Below, piece by piece: positions 1-11,814 of a stretch of DNA of 64,000 nt. Each line of letters starts with the position of its first letter. Positions within the stretch are counted from its first letter, which is position 1. The position numbers and the translations under genes are program-made. Under the pieces are notes generated by a model. It saw only the letters and a list, made by a program, of their open reading frames with translations, did not search any database and was not told where the DNA came from. This DNA is from Parietaria judaica. Its lineage: Eukaryota; Streptophyta; Magnoliopsida; Rosales; Urticaceae. The DNA lies in NCBI GenBank assembly GCA_954871525.1, contig OX940864.1, positions 15,866,001-15,930,000 on the forward strand, in the 5' to 3' direction.

Positions 1-381
1 AAGGTATGGACGGATGGAAATTCAGATACTAGTTAAAAAATTCGGTACATGGGATTCAAAATCAAGAACCGAATTTTACAGAGAACCAAAACCGCGACCA
101 ATTTTACAAATGTGGAGCCGGGATGTACTGCTCTCAGCTTTATATCTTCATTTATTTCATTATTTTAGAAACAGTATATATCAATATCAATTTCTTGTTC
201 AAAACCGGTTACTACACCGGCTTTTTTTTTTCTTTTCCGTATCGATTACAAATTCAAAATACGTAAATAGCAAGTTTTTACTGATTATAAAAAGGGACCA
301 ACACCTAAATGTTAGACCATCTAAGTTTCCTTTCTTTCTTTTTGGAGTCCATTTTGTGAGCTATGTCTATAATCTTTGCAG
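1..381 (+). other. Intron (3'-most) of the upstream ABCG gene
   Basis: This AT-rich stretch precedes the terminal ABCG exon and ends in a pyrimidine-rich tract and the acceptor TTTGCAG at 375-381. I see no coding segment. The reading frames that cross it are not conserved with any ABC transporter exon. The upstream exons of the gene lie outside the window. Confidence 0.7.
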
Positions 382-651
382 CAAATTCCGATCTGGTGGA
401 GATGGTACTACTGGGCTTCTCCGGTATCGTGGACGATCCACGGTCTCGTCGCGACTCAATTAAGTGACAAGGTTGCTACGGTGGAGACTCCCGAGTTCGG
501 CGTTATTGCGTTGAGGACGTTTGCCAGTGAAGGGCTGAATTTTGACTTTGACTTTCTTCCGTATGTTGCTTTGGCTCATGTTGGTTGGGTTTTGCTCTTC
601 CTGCTGGTGTTTGCGTATGGAATCAAGTTCCTCAATTTTCAAAAGAGATAG
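382..651 (+). CDS. PDR-type ABCG transporter, C-terminal exon (partial gene)
   Basis: This is the last exon of a full-size plant pleiotropic-drug-resistance ABCG transporter, a plasma-membrane ATP-driven exporter. The exon opens in phase 0 after the acceptor AG at 380-381 with residues QIPIWWRWYYWASPVSWT, a family hallmark of the final membrane segments. It ends with VFAYGIKFLNFQKR before the TAG at 649-651; PDR proteins characteristically end in KFLNFQ(K/R)R. One hydrophobic helix (FLPYVALAHVGWVLLFLLVF) is visible. About 90 residues are seen of roughly 1430 usual for the family. A second ABCG gene starts at 54551 on the same strand, so the locus looks like a dispersed tandem array. The substrate cannot be inferred. 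Confidence 0.93.
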   Translation, partial: QIPIWWRWYYWASPVSWTIHGLVATQLSDKVATVETPEFGVIALRTFASEGLNFDFDFLPYVALAHVGWVLLFLLVFAYGIKFLNFQKR

Positions 652-809
652 GCTTACTTCAAGACACCAAAAAGAATTACCATGCACAAAGAAAAATGAC
701 ATTATTGAATATATATATATATATATATTGTATAATAATATTGATATTTGTATTAAATATAATATATCTTTTGTGTATATATATGAAGAAAATTTGTTAA
801 CAAGGTTTC

Positions 810-1146
810 TGATGCAACAAGATATTATGATTATAATATCATACGATCTCTTTTGTTTAGTGGATATGCCCATTATGGATCCCTTAGATATTTTAGGTAG
901 TTATTTGTTTGATTTTCTTGATTTAATCCACGTATAGAATTCTCAATCAATTAGTTATTATTCAACGCATTATATTAGGTCTTTGATTAGCTATTTTCTT
1001 GGAATTAGTATAATTAGATTAAATTATGTACTCTATATTTTGGAATTAAAGCGATACGCATTGGGAGATGATTATTATGAATAAAAAAGCGATCAATTTT
1101 GATCAAGAGTGTTGTTCCATTTTTCCAATAATCCGAGTCTACATCA
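810..1146 (+). repeat. 5' LTR of the non-autonomous retrotransposon
   Basis: This 337 bp repeat begins TGATGCAACAAG and ends GTCTACATCA. It matches 1960-2298 with scattered substitutions and small indels. Confidence 0.9.
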
Positions 1147-1148
1147 GT

Positions 1149-1160
1149 TGGTATCAGAGC
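1149..1160 (+). promoter_or_regulatory. Primer binding site (initiator Met-tRNA type)
   Basis: TGGTATCAGAGC, two bases after the 5' LTR, is the usual plant LTR-retrotransposon primer site complementary to the 3' end of initiator methionine tRNA. Confidence 0.85.
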
Positions 1161-1361
1161 CATTCGATCTTGGAGGCTCTAACACGCTCCGTCGAAGCGC
1201 TTCTTCAACAGCGACCCAAAGCATGATTGGCCCCTCTTGACGAATCCAACACCGAAGACGACCATGATAACCTTTTCGCCAGAAATTTTGGTAGACACGT
1301 CCACGCAATGCGTTCGCGTGACGAAGTACGGCGTTCCAGATGGTTATCCCGAAGTACGACG

Positions 1362-1560
1362 AGTTTGTCGATGGTGAGGCGGAGTACGCCGAGATTGCCT
1401 ACGATAAACTGGTGTACGATGAGTACGAAGAGTCTATGTACGATGAGGCGGAGTACGCCGAAGCCGTCCACGACGAGTCCGTGTACGACCACGTGTAAAC
1501 CGAGGTCATATACGATGAGTTTGCGTATGATGAGGATTTATTGGTGTCAAGCAAGGCCAC
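1362..1560 (+). pseudogene. Decayed acidic Tyr-Asp-Glu repeat coding remnant
   Basis: Read in the frame of the codons around 1411, the sequence gives a chain of acidic Y-D-E units (for example VYDEYEESMYDEAEYAE), interrupted by a TAA at about 1497-1499 and continuing as VIYDEFAYDED. Upstream the frame shifts near 1350. Acidic linkers of this kind occur between the gag zinc knuckle and protease of some plant gypsy polyproteins, so I read it as a gag-pol remnant. That assignment is inference. Confidence 0.4.
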
Positions 1561-1959
1561 GAAAGCTGTTGCACCGAGCGAGTCCATTGGTGTCGAGGTC
1601 GTGATGACAATGGCAATCGTGTTACACCCGACAAACAAAAAATATTTCGGCGGCAGTTTCATTACTGATCTACGGATGCAGATTTATTCTGGAATCTGTA
1701 GAGCGAGTCCTGGAACAATGCACAAGCGTGGTGGTTATACGCAACGACACCGGGAGAAATGACACGAGCGTAGTAAGCAAACGAGAAAGTTTGGAGACGT
1801 CACGTGGTGTCAGAGGGAGCCCAAATGCCAAAAGTACAAATTTATAGTTGTTTTACAAAGGTGACGTTGGCGTCGACACGAGTGCAATGATGCCGATGGA
1901 ATAGCGGCACAGGCGGACGGTCAAAATTCGAGGACGAATTTTCTCTTTGCGTGGGAGAA

Positions 1960-2298
1960 TGATGCAGCAATATATTATGATTATAATATCATACGATCTT
2001 CTTTTATTATAATGGATATGCCCATTATTGATCCCTTAGGCATTTTAGGTAGTTATTTGTTTGATTTCCTTGATTTAATCCACGCATAAAATCTCAATCA
2101 ATTAGTTATTATTCAACGCATTATATTAGGTCTTTGATTAGCTATTTTCTTTGAATTAGTTTAATTAGATTAAATTATATACTTTATTTATTGGAATTAA
2201 AGCGATACGCATTGGGAGATGATTATTATGAATGAAAAAAGCGATCAATTTTGATCAAGATTGTTGTTCCATTTTTCTTATAATCCGAGTCTAGATCA
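1960..2298 (+). repeat. 3' LTR of the non-autonomous retrotransposon
   Basis: This 339 bp repeat begins TGATGCAGCAAT, ends GTCTAGATCA, and is followed directly by the TSD GTTTC. Confidence 0.9.
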
Positions 2299-2303
2299 GT
2301 TTC

Positions 2304-2777
2304 CCACCTCAACCGTTCATAGGCGGAACTACAGCAGCCTCCACAGGTACCGTCACCCGCCCCCCGCGATTTTTCGAGCTAGTAGAACTCGATTCCGGAG
2401 CGACGTTATCTTACTTCCAACCCTACCCAACAGCCCCTCCACTTTTTTGCATTTTTCATAATCTAAATCCCTCTTTCTTTGCTTCCACCATTGGTGCCTC
2501 CCTTTCTCTTTCGGATGAAGAAAACCTCTCCGGAAACATGAAGATGGAGAAGAGCGATAATCAGGATTTTACTATTTTACCCTCAAACATTGAAGTTATT
2601 ATGAAATAAATAACTTTTTATTACAATTTTACTGTATTACCCTTGAATTTTTAGATTTTTCACCCAAGACATACACTTTTATTATTTCTTACATCCTTAT
2701 ACACTAGTCTTTAAACGTTCTATATAAATTATTTTTAATAAGTTACATACACATTTAATCAAAGTTTCAACTCCTAG

Positions 2778-2779
<2 letters not shown>
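2304..2779. other. Unassigned intergenic DNA
   Basis: The first part (2304-2520) is C/T-rich and looks like a decayed leader or element end. The rest is AT-rich. I see no gene or complete repeat. Confidence 0.4.

Positions 2780-2863
<84 letters not shown>
2780..2863. repeat. (AT)n microsatellite, about 42 units
   Basis: An uninterrupted alternating AT run of about 84 bp. Shorter runs occur elsewhere, for example 6099-6141, 44820-44846 and 58836-58864. Confidence 0.97.
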
Positions 2864-2865
<2 letters not shown>

Positions 2866-2910
2866 TTCAATTCCCTTTAATAAAATACCAACCTTATCAT
2901 AAAAAATTTA

Positions 2911-3109
2911 GGGTTAATGACGGCAAAAATACCCAAAGTTTGGTTAAAGAACCTCTCGTGTACTCAAAGTTTAAAAGTGGTGGCAAAAATACCCAAAGTT
3001 GTATTTAGGGAGTTGACCACTCCATTCTCGTAACGCCATTAACTTACTCGTTAGCTGATCTGGTCACATGGACAAATCTGTTTTGTTAAGTGTAATCATT
3101 AGGGGTTCA
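2911..3109. mobile_element. Single arm of a MULE-type foldback element
   Basis: From GGGTTAATGACGGC to ATTAGGGGTTCA this is clearly homologous to the left inverted arm of the complete element at 20585-21053. It includes the internal repeat GGCAAAAATACCCAAAGT twice. No inverted partner arm follows, so it is a truncated copy. Confidence 0.75.
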
Positions 3110-5280
3110 GTGACATCAATCCCACATGTTCCGCCTATGCAACCGTCACAAACTGTTGGAGTTCAATTTGATTGGTAGCTCTCTGTAATGCCGAATGAAT
3201 CTCGATCTTCCGCCGTTGATATAATATCCAAAAAAAATATCGGTGAAGATATCAAAGAATTAATAGTTGTTGAAGAAGAACGGTAAATTCGTTTTAGTTG
3301 ACGCAAAATAGGAGTTTCAAGAGTTTGACTTTAAAGTTGATGTTCTAATATCAAGAGCGAACTTTTATGCTTTAAAATCATTTTGATATATTGTTGGATT
3401 TGTTGGTTCTAATGAAAAATAGATATAATGTCTAAAAGATTCATAAACAAGTTAGTCTTTTTATCTCATGTAATTGCATTTAAATGAGTTGCTTCTTTAA
3501 ATTATTTTCTTCATATTAAATAAGATATATGTTCTAGCCATAATTTATAGAGCTTTACATTTATATGTGCGTTAGAATTTGTATCATTTTATCCATTTTA
3601 TAAAACAGGGAGGATTTTGATATATGCTTGAAGTATTTTTATAATTAATTTGAATATGTGGCATAATTTTGTCCAAGTCAATCTTGCAGTGCGAAAAGCG
3701 AAATCCCGTGGCGGATCGATGTGCTAAACAAGTTTACAAAAAAAATGATATTGAAAATATCAACAATGAATATTAGTTTTTATTAGCATTTTAATTAAAG
3801 CAACTCTGGTTACTTTGTTATAAAAAAAAAAAAAAAACGTGTTTAGGCATTGCATTGATATGATATCCTTTGTTTATTATATAGTAAGTTACTATAATAT
3901 ATTTGTGTAAAGTTTTAGTGAAGGAAAGAGTTGTATCTTGTTTTGCAATAATAATAATAGTAAAAAGGATAACATAAGTGATAAATCATTTATATCATAT
4001 ATAGGGGCTGATTGTTAATCTTCAATAAGTGTTTTTCTTCTCTAAAAAGCATATAAACACGAGTCTAGTTATACAAGGAAATAGGCATGAGACAGCCCAC
4101 CCATTTTCACCAACTTACTCATCTTCCGTGCTCACCATTGGCACATTCTTCGTTATTCCTTGCTACGATGCTCTTGATTTTTCTGAATCAATACCATCTT
4201 TTCTCGCCGTCGCGGTTTGAAGCGTCGTTCTTCACACACTCGCAGTTGCGTCTTTTCAAGCCTAGAACAAATTGTCTTTTAGTTCTTCGTCGATCTTGTG
4301 GTTGCTTGTACCCTTGATCCCGGTATAGACCTTTTACCCCTGCTAATCATTTGCTCACAAACCCTCAGTCTTTCGAAGGTAAGCCTCGTAACCTAGATAC
4401 TTAGGTTGTGTGACTTAATTTTGTTTGGATACATGTTACAGAGTTTGATATTGATTTTCAAATGAGTTAATTAGCTATTTCAATTTTAGTTGATTTTAGT
4501 TAGGGTTCGATTACAGTTTATGTTTTAGTGTGAGGATTTGCATGTTATACTTTGATTAAAATTGAGGGTAATTGAAAGCTTTTATTATTAATTAGCATAT
4601 ATGTAGACATATAAATAACATAAAGATCATAAATCTTTTTAATTAAGTAATACAAGGCTATAATACATAGTCTGATTGGTTTCTTTTGAGGTTAAAATAT
4701 GCACTTTTGATAGTTAGTTGTTAAATAACTATGCAAGTGATGGACTACTGGTTATTGAATTTAGTCACAATAGGAAAATAAATAAGCTTGGAGTGAGAAT
4801 AAAGTAAGTCTAGGTGGTGGTTAATTACTTTTACAAGTTGTGGTGTTATCTCATGAGATTTATTAGTAAAAAATTTGATAGTAAACGATCTTAAAAACAA
4901 GATGTGAATTTGTAAACCAGAGTTTATGCACATCGAGCCTTGATCGAGGTAGCGCTTTCCGCACCATCAGATTCACCAAGTTTAGAAGTAAGTAAAGACT
5001 TACTTTATCTGCATTATCGGGTTTGTCTATATAGCTTGTATATACATATTCATTATAATAGATATCTCTTACATGATTAAATTCATTAAGTAATAGCTAT
5101 ATGTGTTTGCAGTGATATGGCAAGTATAGATATGCATATCAACGTCAAATCGTAAGGTGATCATTAAATCTATGTTCTCATTGTGAGGACCAATTGGACA
5201 TAATGTGGAAATAATGAAATTGCTTTGGTGATTGTGTTACGTTTTCATTTTCTGAATTACTTACTGGATTGTCTAAAGTG
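3110..5280. other. Unassigned intergenic DNA with a C/T-rich leader-like block
   Basis: Mostly AT-rich. The block 4025-4385 is C/T-rich and ends in a plausible splice donor (GAAG|GTAAGC at about 4376-4385), which resembles a spliced 5' leader, but no downstream coding exon is recognisable. Frames here are short and lack family motifs. Confidence 0.35.
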
Positions 5281-5460
5281 TCAGACCCCTTCTGTTATAT
5301 GTGCCCTCCTGTGTGGGAAAAAGAGCAGCCTTCATGTGTGGTTACGGGGCTTTTGATATGAAAATCCGCCCTCCTGTGTGGGTAATGGGCTTAAGATACG
5401 AGCAGTTGCAATCCTGTGTGGGTAAGGGGCTTCTTATATGAATATCCATGGTGTGGGAAG
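5281..5460 (+). repeat. Degenerate tandem repeat (CCTGTGTGGGTAATGGGCTT-like unit)
   Basis: Four imperfect copies of a unit of about 50 bp containing CCTGTGTGGG and GGGCTT follow each other, separated by short ATATGAA-type stretches. I do not recognise the parent element. Confidence 0.6.
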
Positions 5461-6099
5461 ATCCCTGATTGATCATAGGGAAATTCTGGTTTTAAAAACC
5501 TCACATTGACGATGAAACAGTGACTAGTCACCCTCTGAACAAATAAAAGAAAATTATTTGACCACTTCTGTATAGCATGGTTTGTGGTCGCCATGTCCGG
5601 ATCCGTTCACCAAGAAATTTCAGCAAGTAGTTGATGTGTGTATTGAGTTGAATTTATTATTGTGAATGTAAGTTGTAAGTTGATTCAATGATCGTTAATG
5701 TATCTCATAAATTGACTCGATGATTGCGATCATATGTTGCAAGTTAATATGACGATAATGAATGTATGATACGAGTTAAGATGATATGTGCAAATATATC
5801 ATACAAGTTGATGAGTTAATGTAATATGCGAGATTAATGTGTTATTATATGTCGTGAATTTATTATTTTATCAATAGAAAGGTAAATACTGTTATAGCGA
5901 TACTAAGAGAATCTTGGGCGGTATTTATATTATTGATTGTAGTCTTTACCTACTGAGCTCCCGCTGACTAACATCCTTATAATGCAGAAATGGAGGAAAC
6001 GTGCATGCAGAGAACGTTGGTTGCACTCTCGGAGCAATGGATTTAAGGCATATGGACGATTTTGACCTTTTGGCTAAACTTTTGTGTGTCAAACTAAGC

Positions 6100-6144
<45 letters not shown>

Positions 6145-6322
6145 TTATATATTTTGGAACCTATGTTCAAGTTTTAGAAGTAAAGAAAAATCGTTTTGGA
6201 ATGTAAAAAGATTTGTGTGTCAACGTGTACATCTTTACAAACTTATACGTTTAAAATCAAGTTCCTATTTTGTACTTCCCATGTATTTAATTTAAGCATT
6301 CTCCAATAGATGTATATATATA
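5461..6322. other. Unassigned AT-rich DNA
   Basis: There are degenerate short repeats around GTATGATACGAGTTAA and TGCAAGTTAATATGA (5640-5860) and a TA microsatellite at 6099-6141. No supported gene. Confidence 0.4.
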
Positions 6323-6330
6323 TATATATA

Positions 6331-6893
6331 AGGGGTGGCAATTTGGGGCCGGACACGAAACACGAAACGGTTACGACACGATTTAAACGGGTCTGGGTCT
6401 ACCTTAAATGGATCTGGGTCCAACCGTGTCGAACACGATTAGCACGATTAAATAACGGGTTAACATGTCACGAACACGATAACACGATGGGACCCAGTTG
6501 GACACGATTAAGGAGCAAAAAATTATATTTTATATATGTTATTAAGTATTTTTATACTAATTATATATAAGATTTATGTTTTGTACTTATTAATTACATC
6601 GTACAAAAGATTAACCTAATAAAGTGTTAGTAAATTGTAAACTCTTAGATAATATAATTAAATAGATTAAGTTAAATGAGTATAAATTGAATTAATTAAA
6701 CATTTTAAAATACATGAATATGTGAAATGGGTTAAGCGGGTAGGCACGATAAACATGGTATTTTAATGGGGCGGGTCTGGGTTTCATCTTCTAACACGAT
6801 TAATAAATGGGGCGGGTCTGGGTCTACATAAAATAAGTAAAAAACGATTAAGACCCGGCACGAACACGATACGAAACCCGAATTGCCACCCCT
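6331..6893. mobile_element. hAT-like MITE (563 bp)
   Basis: The termini are near-perfect inverted repeats: AGGGGTGGCAATTTGGG at the left, and the reverse complement AGGGGTGGCAATTCGGG at the right. Flanks TATATATA (6323-6330) and TATATATT (6894-6901) are consistent with an 8-bp TSD, but the simple-repeat context weakens this. The interior is built from recurring CACGA and GGGTCTGGG motifs around an AT-rich core and has no transposase. Confidence 0.75.
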
Positions 6894-6901
6894 TATATAT
6901 T

Positions 6902-7500
6902 AAAAAAAAGTTCTTAGTAAATTGGGGTGTTACAATAGATCTGCCAAAAAACAATGAAGAACAGCACGAAAGAAATGAACAAAATTTGGGAGAAAGGTTT
7001 TTCTCTGATTAATAATCGAAAGCAAATTACAATGGAGGAGTTACAAAATAAAGAGACTAACACATGTATTTATGGAGAGCAAAAAAAAACGAAACCCTAG
7101 CTAAAACTTTCTAAAATATACTCAAATCAAAACTCTACAATTACTCACGTTTCCTAACATAATGGGAAACCAAATCAAATCAAATCTCCAAACTTGCTCC
7201 TCAAGTTTGGAACCTTCTGGAATGATTTCGCTGACTTCTAGTCGTGTGTCCCCACCAGACTTGCTAGGGAACTCTGTGGTTTTTGCTCGGGAGAATCCTT
7301 GTAGGGTCCCTCTCTGCTAGGGAACATTTCTGCCCAGACCCTTTTCTGGTAGAGGCATTTCTGGTGGGAGCATCTTCTGCAAGGGAGTATCTCTGGTCGG
7401 ACTAATCTCTGGTGGGGAGATTCCTGGTGGGGAAACTTCTAGTGGGGAGATCTCTAGTGGGGAGATTTCTGCTAGGGGTTATTGAGCCAAGTCAAACTTA
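6902..7500. other. Retroelement-like debris
   Basis: 6940-7210 has the look of a decayed minus-strand copia leader, but no LTR pair is identifiable. 7240-7490 is a degenerate repeat of CTGGTGGGGAGAT-like units, about 15-25 bp each. Confidence 0.35.
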
Positions 7501-7517
7501 AACTCACATATTCATTC

Positions 7518-7668
7518 CATGTAAACGTTTGGTTGATTAATCTAGGTGGTGCCCCATATATGTAAGTTATCCAGACGAGATATTGTTCATCTCATGTAAA
7601 TGTTTGGTTGATTAATCTAGGCGGTGCCCTATATCCGCCCCATATATGTAAGTTATCCAGACGATATA
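7518..7668. repeat. Two direct copies of a ~70 bp sequence
   Basis: CATGTAAACGTTTGGTTGAT...GTAAGTTATCCAGACGA occurs at 7518-7583 and again at 7593-7668, with a small internal expansion (CCTATATCCG) in the second copy. The pair borders the truncated end of the copia element. Confidence 0.75.
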
Positions 7669-7679
7669 TCGTTAACTAT

Positions 7680-10600
7680 GTTATCAGTGAAGAGAGAGTA
7701 ATCAGACTTTGACTGTCTGAATCCAAATTTGGTGATAACCTCTGTGAATTTTAAATTCCAATGTCTTGAGGCTTGTTTGAGCCCGTAAATGGATTTACGA
7801 AAATGGCATACCAACTTGGATGATTTTGTGAACTCCCCCTGAGGCTTATATCCCAAAGGGAGTTGCATATATACTTCCTCTTCTAGCTCTCCATTCAAGA
7901 ATGCATTATTCACATCGAGCTGGGCGAGATGCCATTTGTGAGCAGCTGCCACTGGCGGAAGAAGCTTCACAGTTACAAGCTTTGCAACAGGTGAAAAGGT
8001 ATCAAGGTTAGGGGTGCAAGCGGACCGGGTACCCGGATTTTTTGCCATACCCGCTACCCGGATCCGGAATCCGGGTTTTTTGAAATTTAAACCCGGATCC
8101 GGATATTTTTACATAAAAACCCGGAAATCCGGATCCGGGTTAAAACCCGGTTTTAAAATAAAAAACCGGTTTTTAAACCCGGATCCGGATTTTTATTTAT
8201 TTTCGGTTTTAAAATCCGGTTCTGGGTTATAATACGGATTTGAACTTAAATTTTATATTTAAAAAAAAAACGTGAAGTAATTATAGCCAAAATTAAAAAA
8301 TCAAACTATATCATAAACATAACACATATACTTACAAAAACTGATAAGTAATTAACATAATAAATACATGTAATGTTTTATACTATTAGTATTGTGAGAG
8401 AAATATATTATATCAATTTGGACTAGAAGAAACAAATGATTAACCTACAACATTAGTTTGGAGTTGGATGAGAAACAAATAAATGAATATTTCTCTTGAT
8501 AGAAATTCAATATGTATTTTTTTTTGTATAAAAATTCTAAATATTTTTATGTATATATTTAATAACCGGGTTTTAGAAAGCTACTATGCGGGTTCCGGGT
8601 TTTTTATTCTCTAAATCCGGTACCCGGAACCGGTTTAATCCGGATGCGGTTTTTTTAATAAACCGGTTCCGGTTTAACCCTGATTAATACGGTTCCGGTT
8701 TATTTAAAATACAGTTCCGGTCCGGATGCGGTTTAAAACCCGCATTTCCGGGTTTTATTTGCACCCCTAATCAAGGTAGTCAATTCCTTCTTGTTGACTG
8801 TAGCCCTTGGCTACCAATCTTGCTTTTCGTCTTGCTAGGGAGCCATCTGCATTGAACTTGTTTTTAAATATCCATCTGCAGCCAATAGCTCTTTTATCTT
8901 GTGGTAATGGCACGACTTCCCAGGTTTTGTTGTTGATCATTGCTTCCAATTCTTCATTCATTGCTTGATTCTAATGTGGATACTTGGATGCTTGATGATA
9001 GAATTGTGGCTCAAAATCCGTAGAAACAGCTAGAGAGAATGATCTGAACGCCTTTGAAAGATTCTCATAATTAATCACTTTGGAAAGGCTGTGAGGGGAG
9101 GAGTAGTGATTTCTTTCTCCTTGCACCAGATTGCAGTGATAATCATGTAGATATTCAGGCATCTTAGTCTCTCTTGCTGATCTTCTCAACACATTTTGTT
9201 GTTGATTCGATTCATCTGACAGAATTATTTCTGACGGATTTGCCCTTGACTGGGAATCTGTGGCCTGTATTGCCTCCATAGCATCAGCAACTTGATCATT
9301 TCCTGCACAGTCTTCTTGTATGAATATATCCCTCATATTTCCATCTCCAAGAGCAGCTGGGATGACAATATCTTCAAATGGATCTACAAGTTTATCTGTG
9401 GAAAATTCTGAGTGGAAAGGAAATATGCCTTCATGGAATTTCACATCTCGTGAAATAAATATTTCATTATTTTCCAAGTCTAACACCTTATAACCTTTAT
9501 GATTGGAAGGATATCCCAGAAAAACTCCCTTTCTTGCTCTTGGACAGAACTTGCTTCTATGAACCTGTAATGTAGAGGCAAACACAAGGCACCCAAAAAC
9601 TCGAAGGGTATTATAGTCAAACATCTTTTCAAACAGAATCTCATATGGACTTTTGCCATTTAGAACTAATGTAGGAGTTCGGTTGATAAGAAAAGTTGCT
9701 GTAAGGACACATTCAGTCCTTACAGGACACAATATCTCACGGGAATTTTTGACTGAAAGAGTAAAGCTCGAGACACATTTAACAGATGCTGATGTTTTCT
9801 TTCTACAACGGAATTTTGCTGGGGAGTTTCTACACAAGAAAATTGATGTAGAATTCCCAGTTTAGAAAAGTACTCCGCAAATACGAGTTCACGAGCATTG
9901 TCAGATCTAAATGCCTTTACAGTTTTACAAAATTGCCTTTCAACCATATTTGTGAATCTGGGAATTATTTCATGCACATCAGACTTATGTTTCATTAGGT
10001 AAACCCAAGTGAATCTAGTGTGATCATCTACTAAATCTAAGTAAGCATTAGAGACTGTATTAGAAGCTGAAAAAGGAAGTCTCTTTTGTTTAGCTAATGG
10101 AAAAATCATACAAGGATTAGGATCTTTATTACAATTAAGGTTCAACACATTATGCAAAGGTTCCAAAGCCTTGTGGGAGGGATGTCCTAGCCTATTATGC
10201 CACACATTGGCAGACACTTTATTTATACTAGAATTAATATTGAACATTTCTTCATCTTTGAGGATGTATAGGTCTCCTTGAACTCTACCCTTGCCAATCA
10301 TCTTGGTCTTGAGTGAATCCTGGATTAAACAGTCATCATCATTAAATGTCACAGAGGCCTTTGAATCCCTTGTGATCATTTTGACAGAGAGAAGACTGAA
10401 CTGAAAACTAGGAATTAACAGAACATTGTATAAAGTAATCTCAGAATTTATCTTAATGTTGCCATAATAGTGAACCTGTATAACAAATTTATTTGGCAGA
10501 GTTACAGTGGAATTAACCAGAGGTTTTAAAAACATAAATTTTGATTTCTGGTTGCAGATATGCTTAGTTGCACCAGAATCAATAATCCAAGAATTCTGCA

Positions 10601-11702
10601 AATATAATTCACTATTAATGGCTTTCATAAAACAAGATGAACCTGCTTCAAATGTGGCGAGGTTGACAGCTGAATCTGAGGAGGAAGCCTTCGTGGTGCC
10701 ATTCCCAGCCGAAGTGAGATGATTTGAGAGCATCTCGATGATCTGATGGCATTGCTTTGAGGTCAAGGCTTGCATAGGTGCTTCATTACTTTTCTGCTTC
10801 ATGTCGACCATTCCCGCTTGCGCCTTGATCTTGCTTCCATATCCCGATGGGAATCCATGAATCTTATAGCATTTTTCAATGGTATGTCCAGGCATCTTGC
10901 AGTGAGTGCAAAATGGGCGTTCTTTCTTGAACTGCCTTCGAGGAGCTGACTCATCCTTTATTGCCATAGCCATGGCGTTGCTTGAGTCGTTGAACGAAGA
11001 TTCTTCCCCAATCGATCTTTGCTTCTCTTCTTGAAGAACAAGAGCAAAGATTCGATTTATGAGGGGGATTGGATCCATCAGTAGAATCTGTTCTCAAATT
11101 GGAGCATATGATTCATTGAGTCCCATTAAGAATTTCATTGCATACTCGGCATTGTAGAATTCGACACATGTCTTTGTGTCGCATGGAGGTTTGAAATCAT
11201 TCAGTTCTTCTCATAGGCTCTTCAGCTTAGTATAGAAGGTAGAGACCGAATCATTTCCTTGGCGAAGATTGGCCATGTCGCGTCTGAGTTGGAAAATTCT
11301 CGGGCCATTTCCTTGTCGATAACGTTCTTTGAGATCTCTCCATACATTGCTCGCCGTGTCTTCGAAGAGAATGGATGAAGAGATTTCCTTTGACACCGAA
11401 TTGAGAATCCAAGACACTACCACGTTATTGTTACGGATCCAGGAATTCACCAGTTGAGGATCGTCGGAGTCTGGCTTCGGAACAGAGCCATCAAGGAAAC
11501 CTAATTTGTTCTTCACCGAGAGGGCGATCCTCATGGATCGTGACCAGGATGCATAGTTATCTCCAGTAAGGACTTGAGAAACAAGAACCACACCTGGATT
11601 GTCTGAATGGTGAAGGTAGTACACGCTGAGCTGATCGTCGATCAGAGATTTGGTGGCGATGATCAGCTTCTCGTCATCTTTCTTGACAATCTTTGATTCC
11701 AT
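7680..11702 (-). pseudogene. Copia gag-pol polyprotein, broken
   Basis: Gag starts at ATG 11702 and contains the copia gag segment LTGDNYASWSRSMRIAL. A CCHC knuckle (CTHCKMPGHTIEKC), the protease motif WIIDSGATKHIC, the GAG-pre-integrase motif WHNRLGHPS and integrase follow in the segment 11078-9720. RT begins KTWEVVPLP (8967-8767) and resumes at 8000, reaching [12 protein letters not shown] before the break near 7680. In-frame TGA codons interrupt gag at about 11211 (Trp to stop) and just before 11078 (Arg CGA to TGA). A TAG (Trp to stop) lies at about 8971. A frame change lies near 9722. All nonsense changes are transitions, as expected from methylcytosine decay. The element is dead. Confidence 0.9.
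8009..8769. mobile_element. hAT-like MITE inserted in the copia RT
   Basis: The 8-bp TSD ATCAAGGT is exact (8001-8008 and 8770-8777). Termini are TAGGGGTGCAA at the left and its inverse TTTGCACCCCTA at the right. Removing the element plus one TSD restores the RT frame across a conserved position, so the insertion is later than the copia element. The 761 bp interior is dense in CCGGATCC and CCGGTTTT motifs at both ends with an AT-rich centre, and has no coding capacity. Confidence 0.93.
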
Positions 11703-11802
11703 CTTGATTGGATGAAAACGGAGGTGATGCAGAGTGATTGATGAAGCTCGGACTACTGATTCGAGCTTGAATGTTGAGCAACAATGGCAGAAGCAGTTGT
11801 TC

Positions 11803-11814
11803 GCTCTGATACCA
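11803..11814 (-). promoter_or_regulatory. Copia primer binding site
   Basis: On the minus strand this reads TGGTATCAGAGC, immediately after the end of the 5' LTR. It is the initiator methionine tRNA primer type. Confidence 0.88.

Larger units (their letters stand above)
805..2303 (+). mobile_element. Non-autonomous LTR retrotransposon (short gypsy-like derivative)
   Basis: Two direct LTRs (810-1146 and 1960-2298, both TG...CA) flank an 814 bp internal region. The 5-bp target-site duplication GTTTC is exact (805-809 and 2299-2303), so this is one complete insertion. A primer binding site TGGTATCAGAGC follows the 5' LTR at 1149-1160. The purine-rich tract GTGGGAGAA sits directly before the 3' LTR. 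The internal 3' end contains ATTCGAGGACGAATTTTC at 1927-1944, a motif I associate with the 3' ends of plant Ty3/gypsy elements. No intact gag or pol is present, so mobilisation would need enzymes in trans. The LTRs differ at roughly 20-25 positions by eye, so the insertion is fairly old. Confidence 0.9.

Noticed and set aside
14..463. 149-codon frame at the window start
   Set aside because: It runs through an intron and then reads the ABCG terminal exon in the wrong frame.
5954..6170. 74-codon minus-strand frame with a Tyr-Ile run
   Set aside because: The repeat is the translation of a TA microsatellite, and there is no other support.
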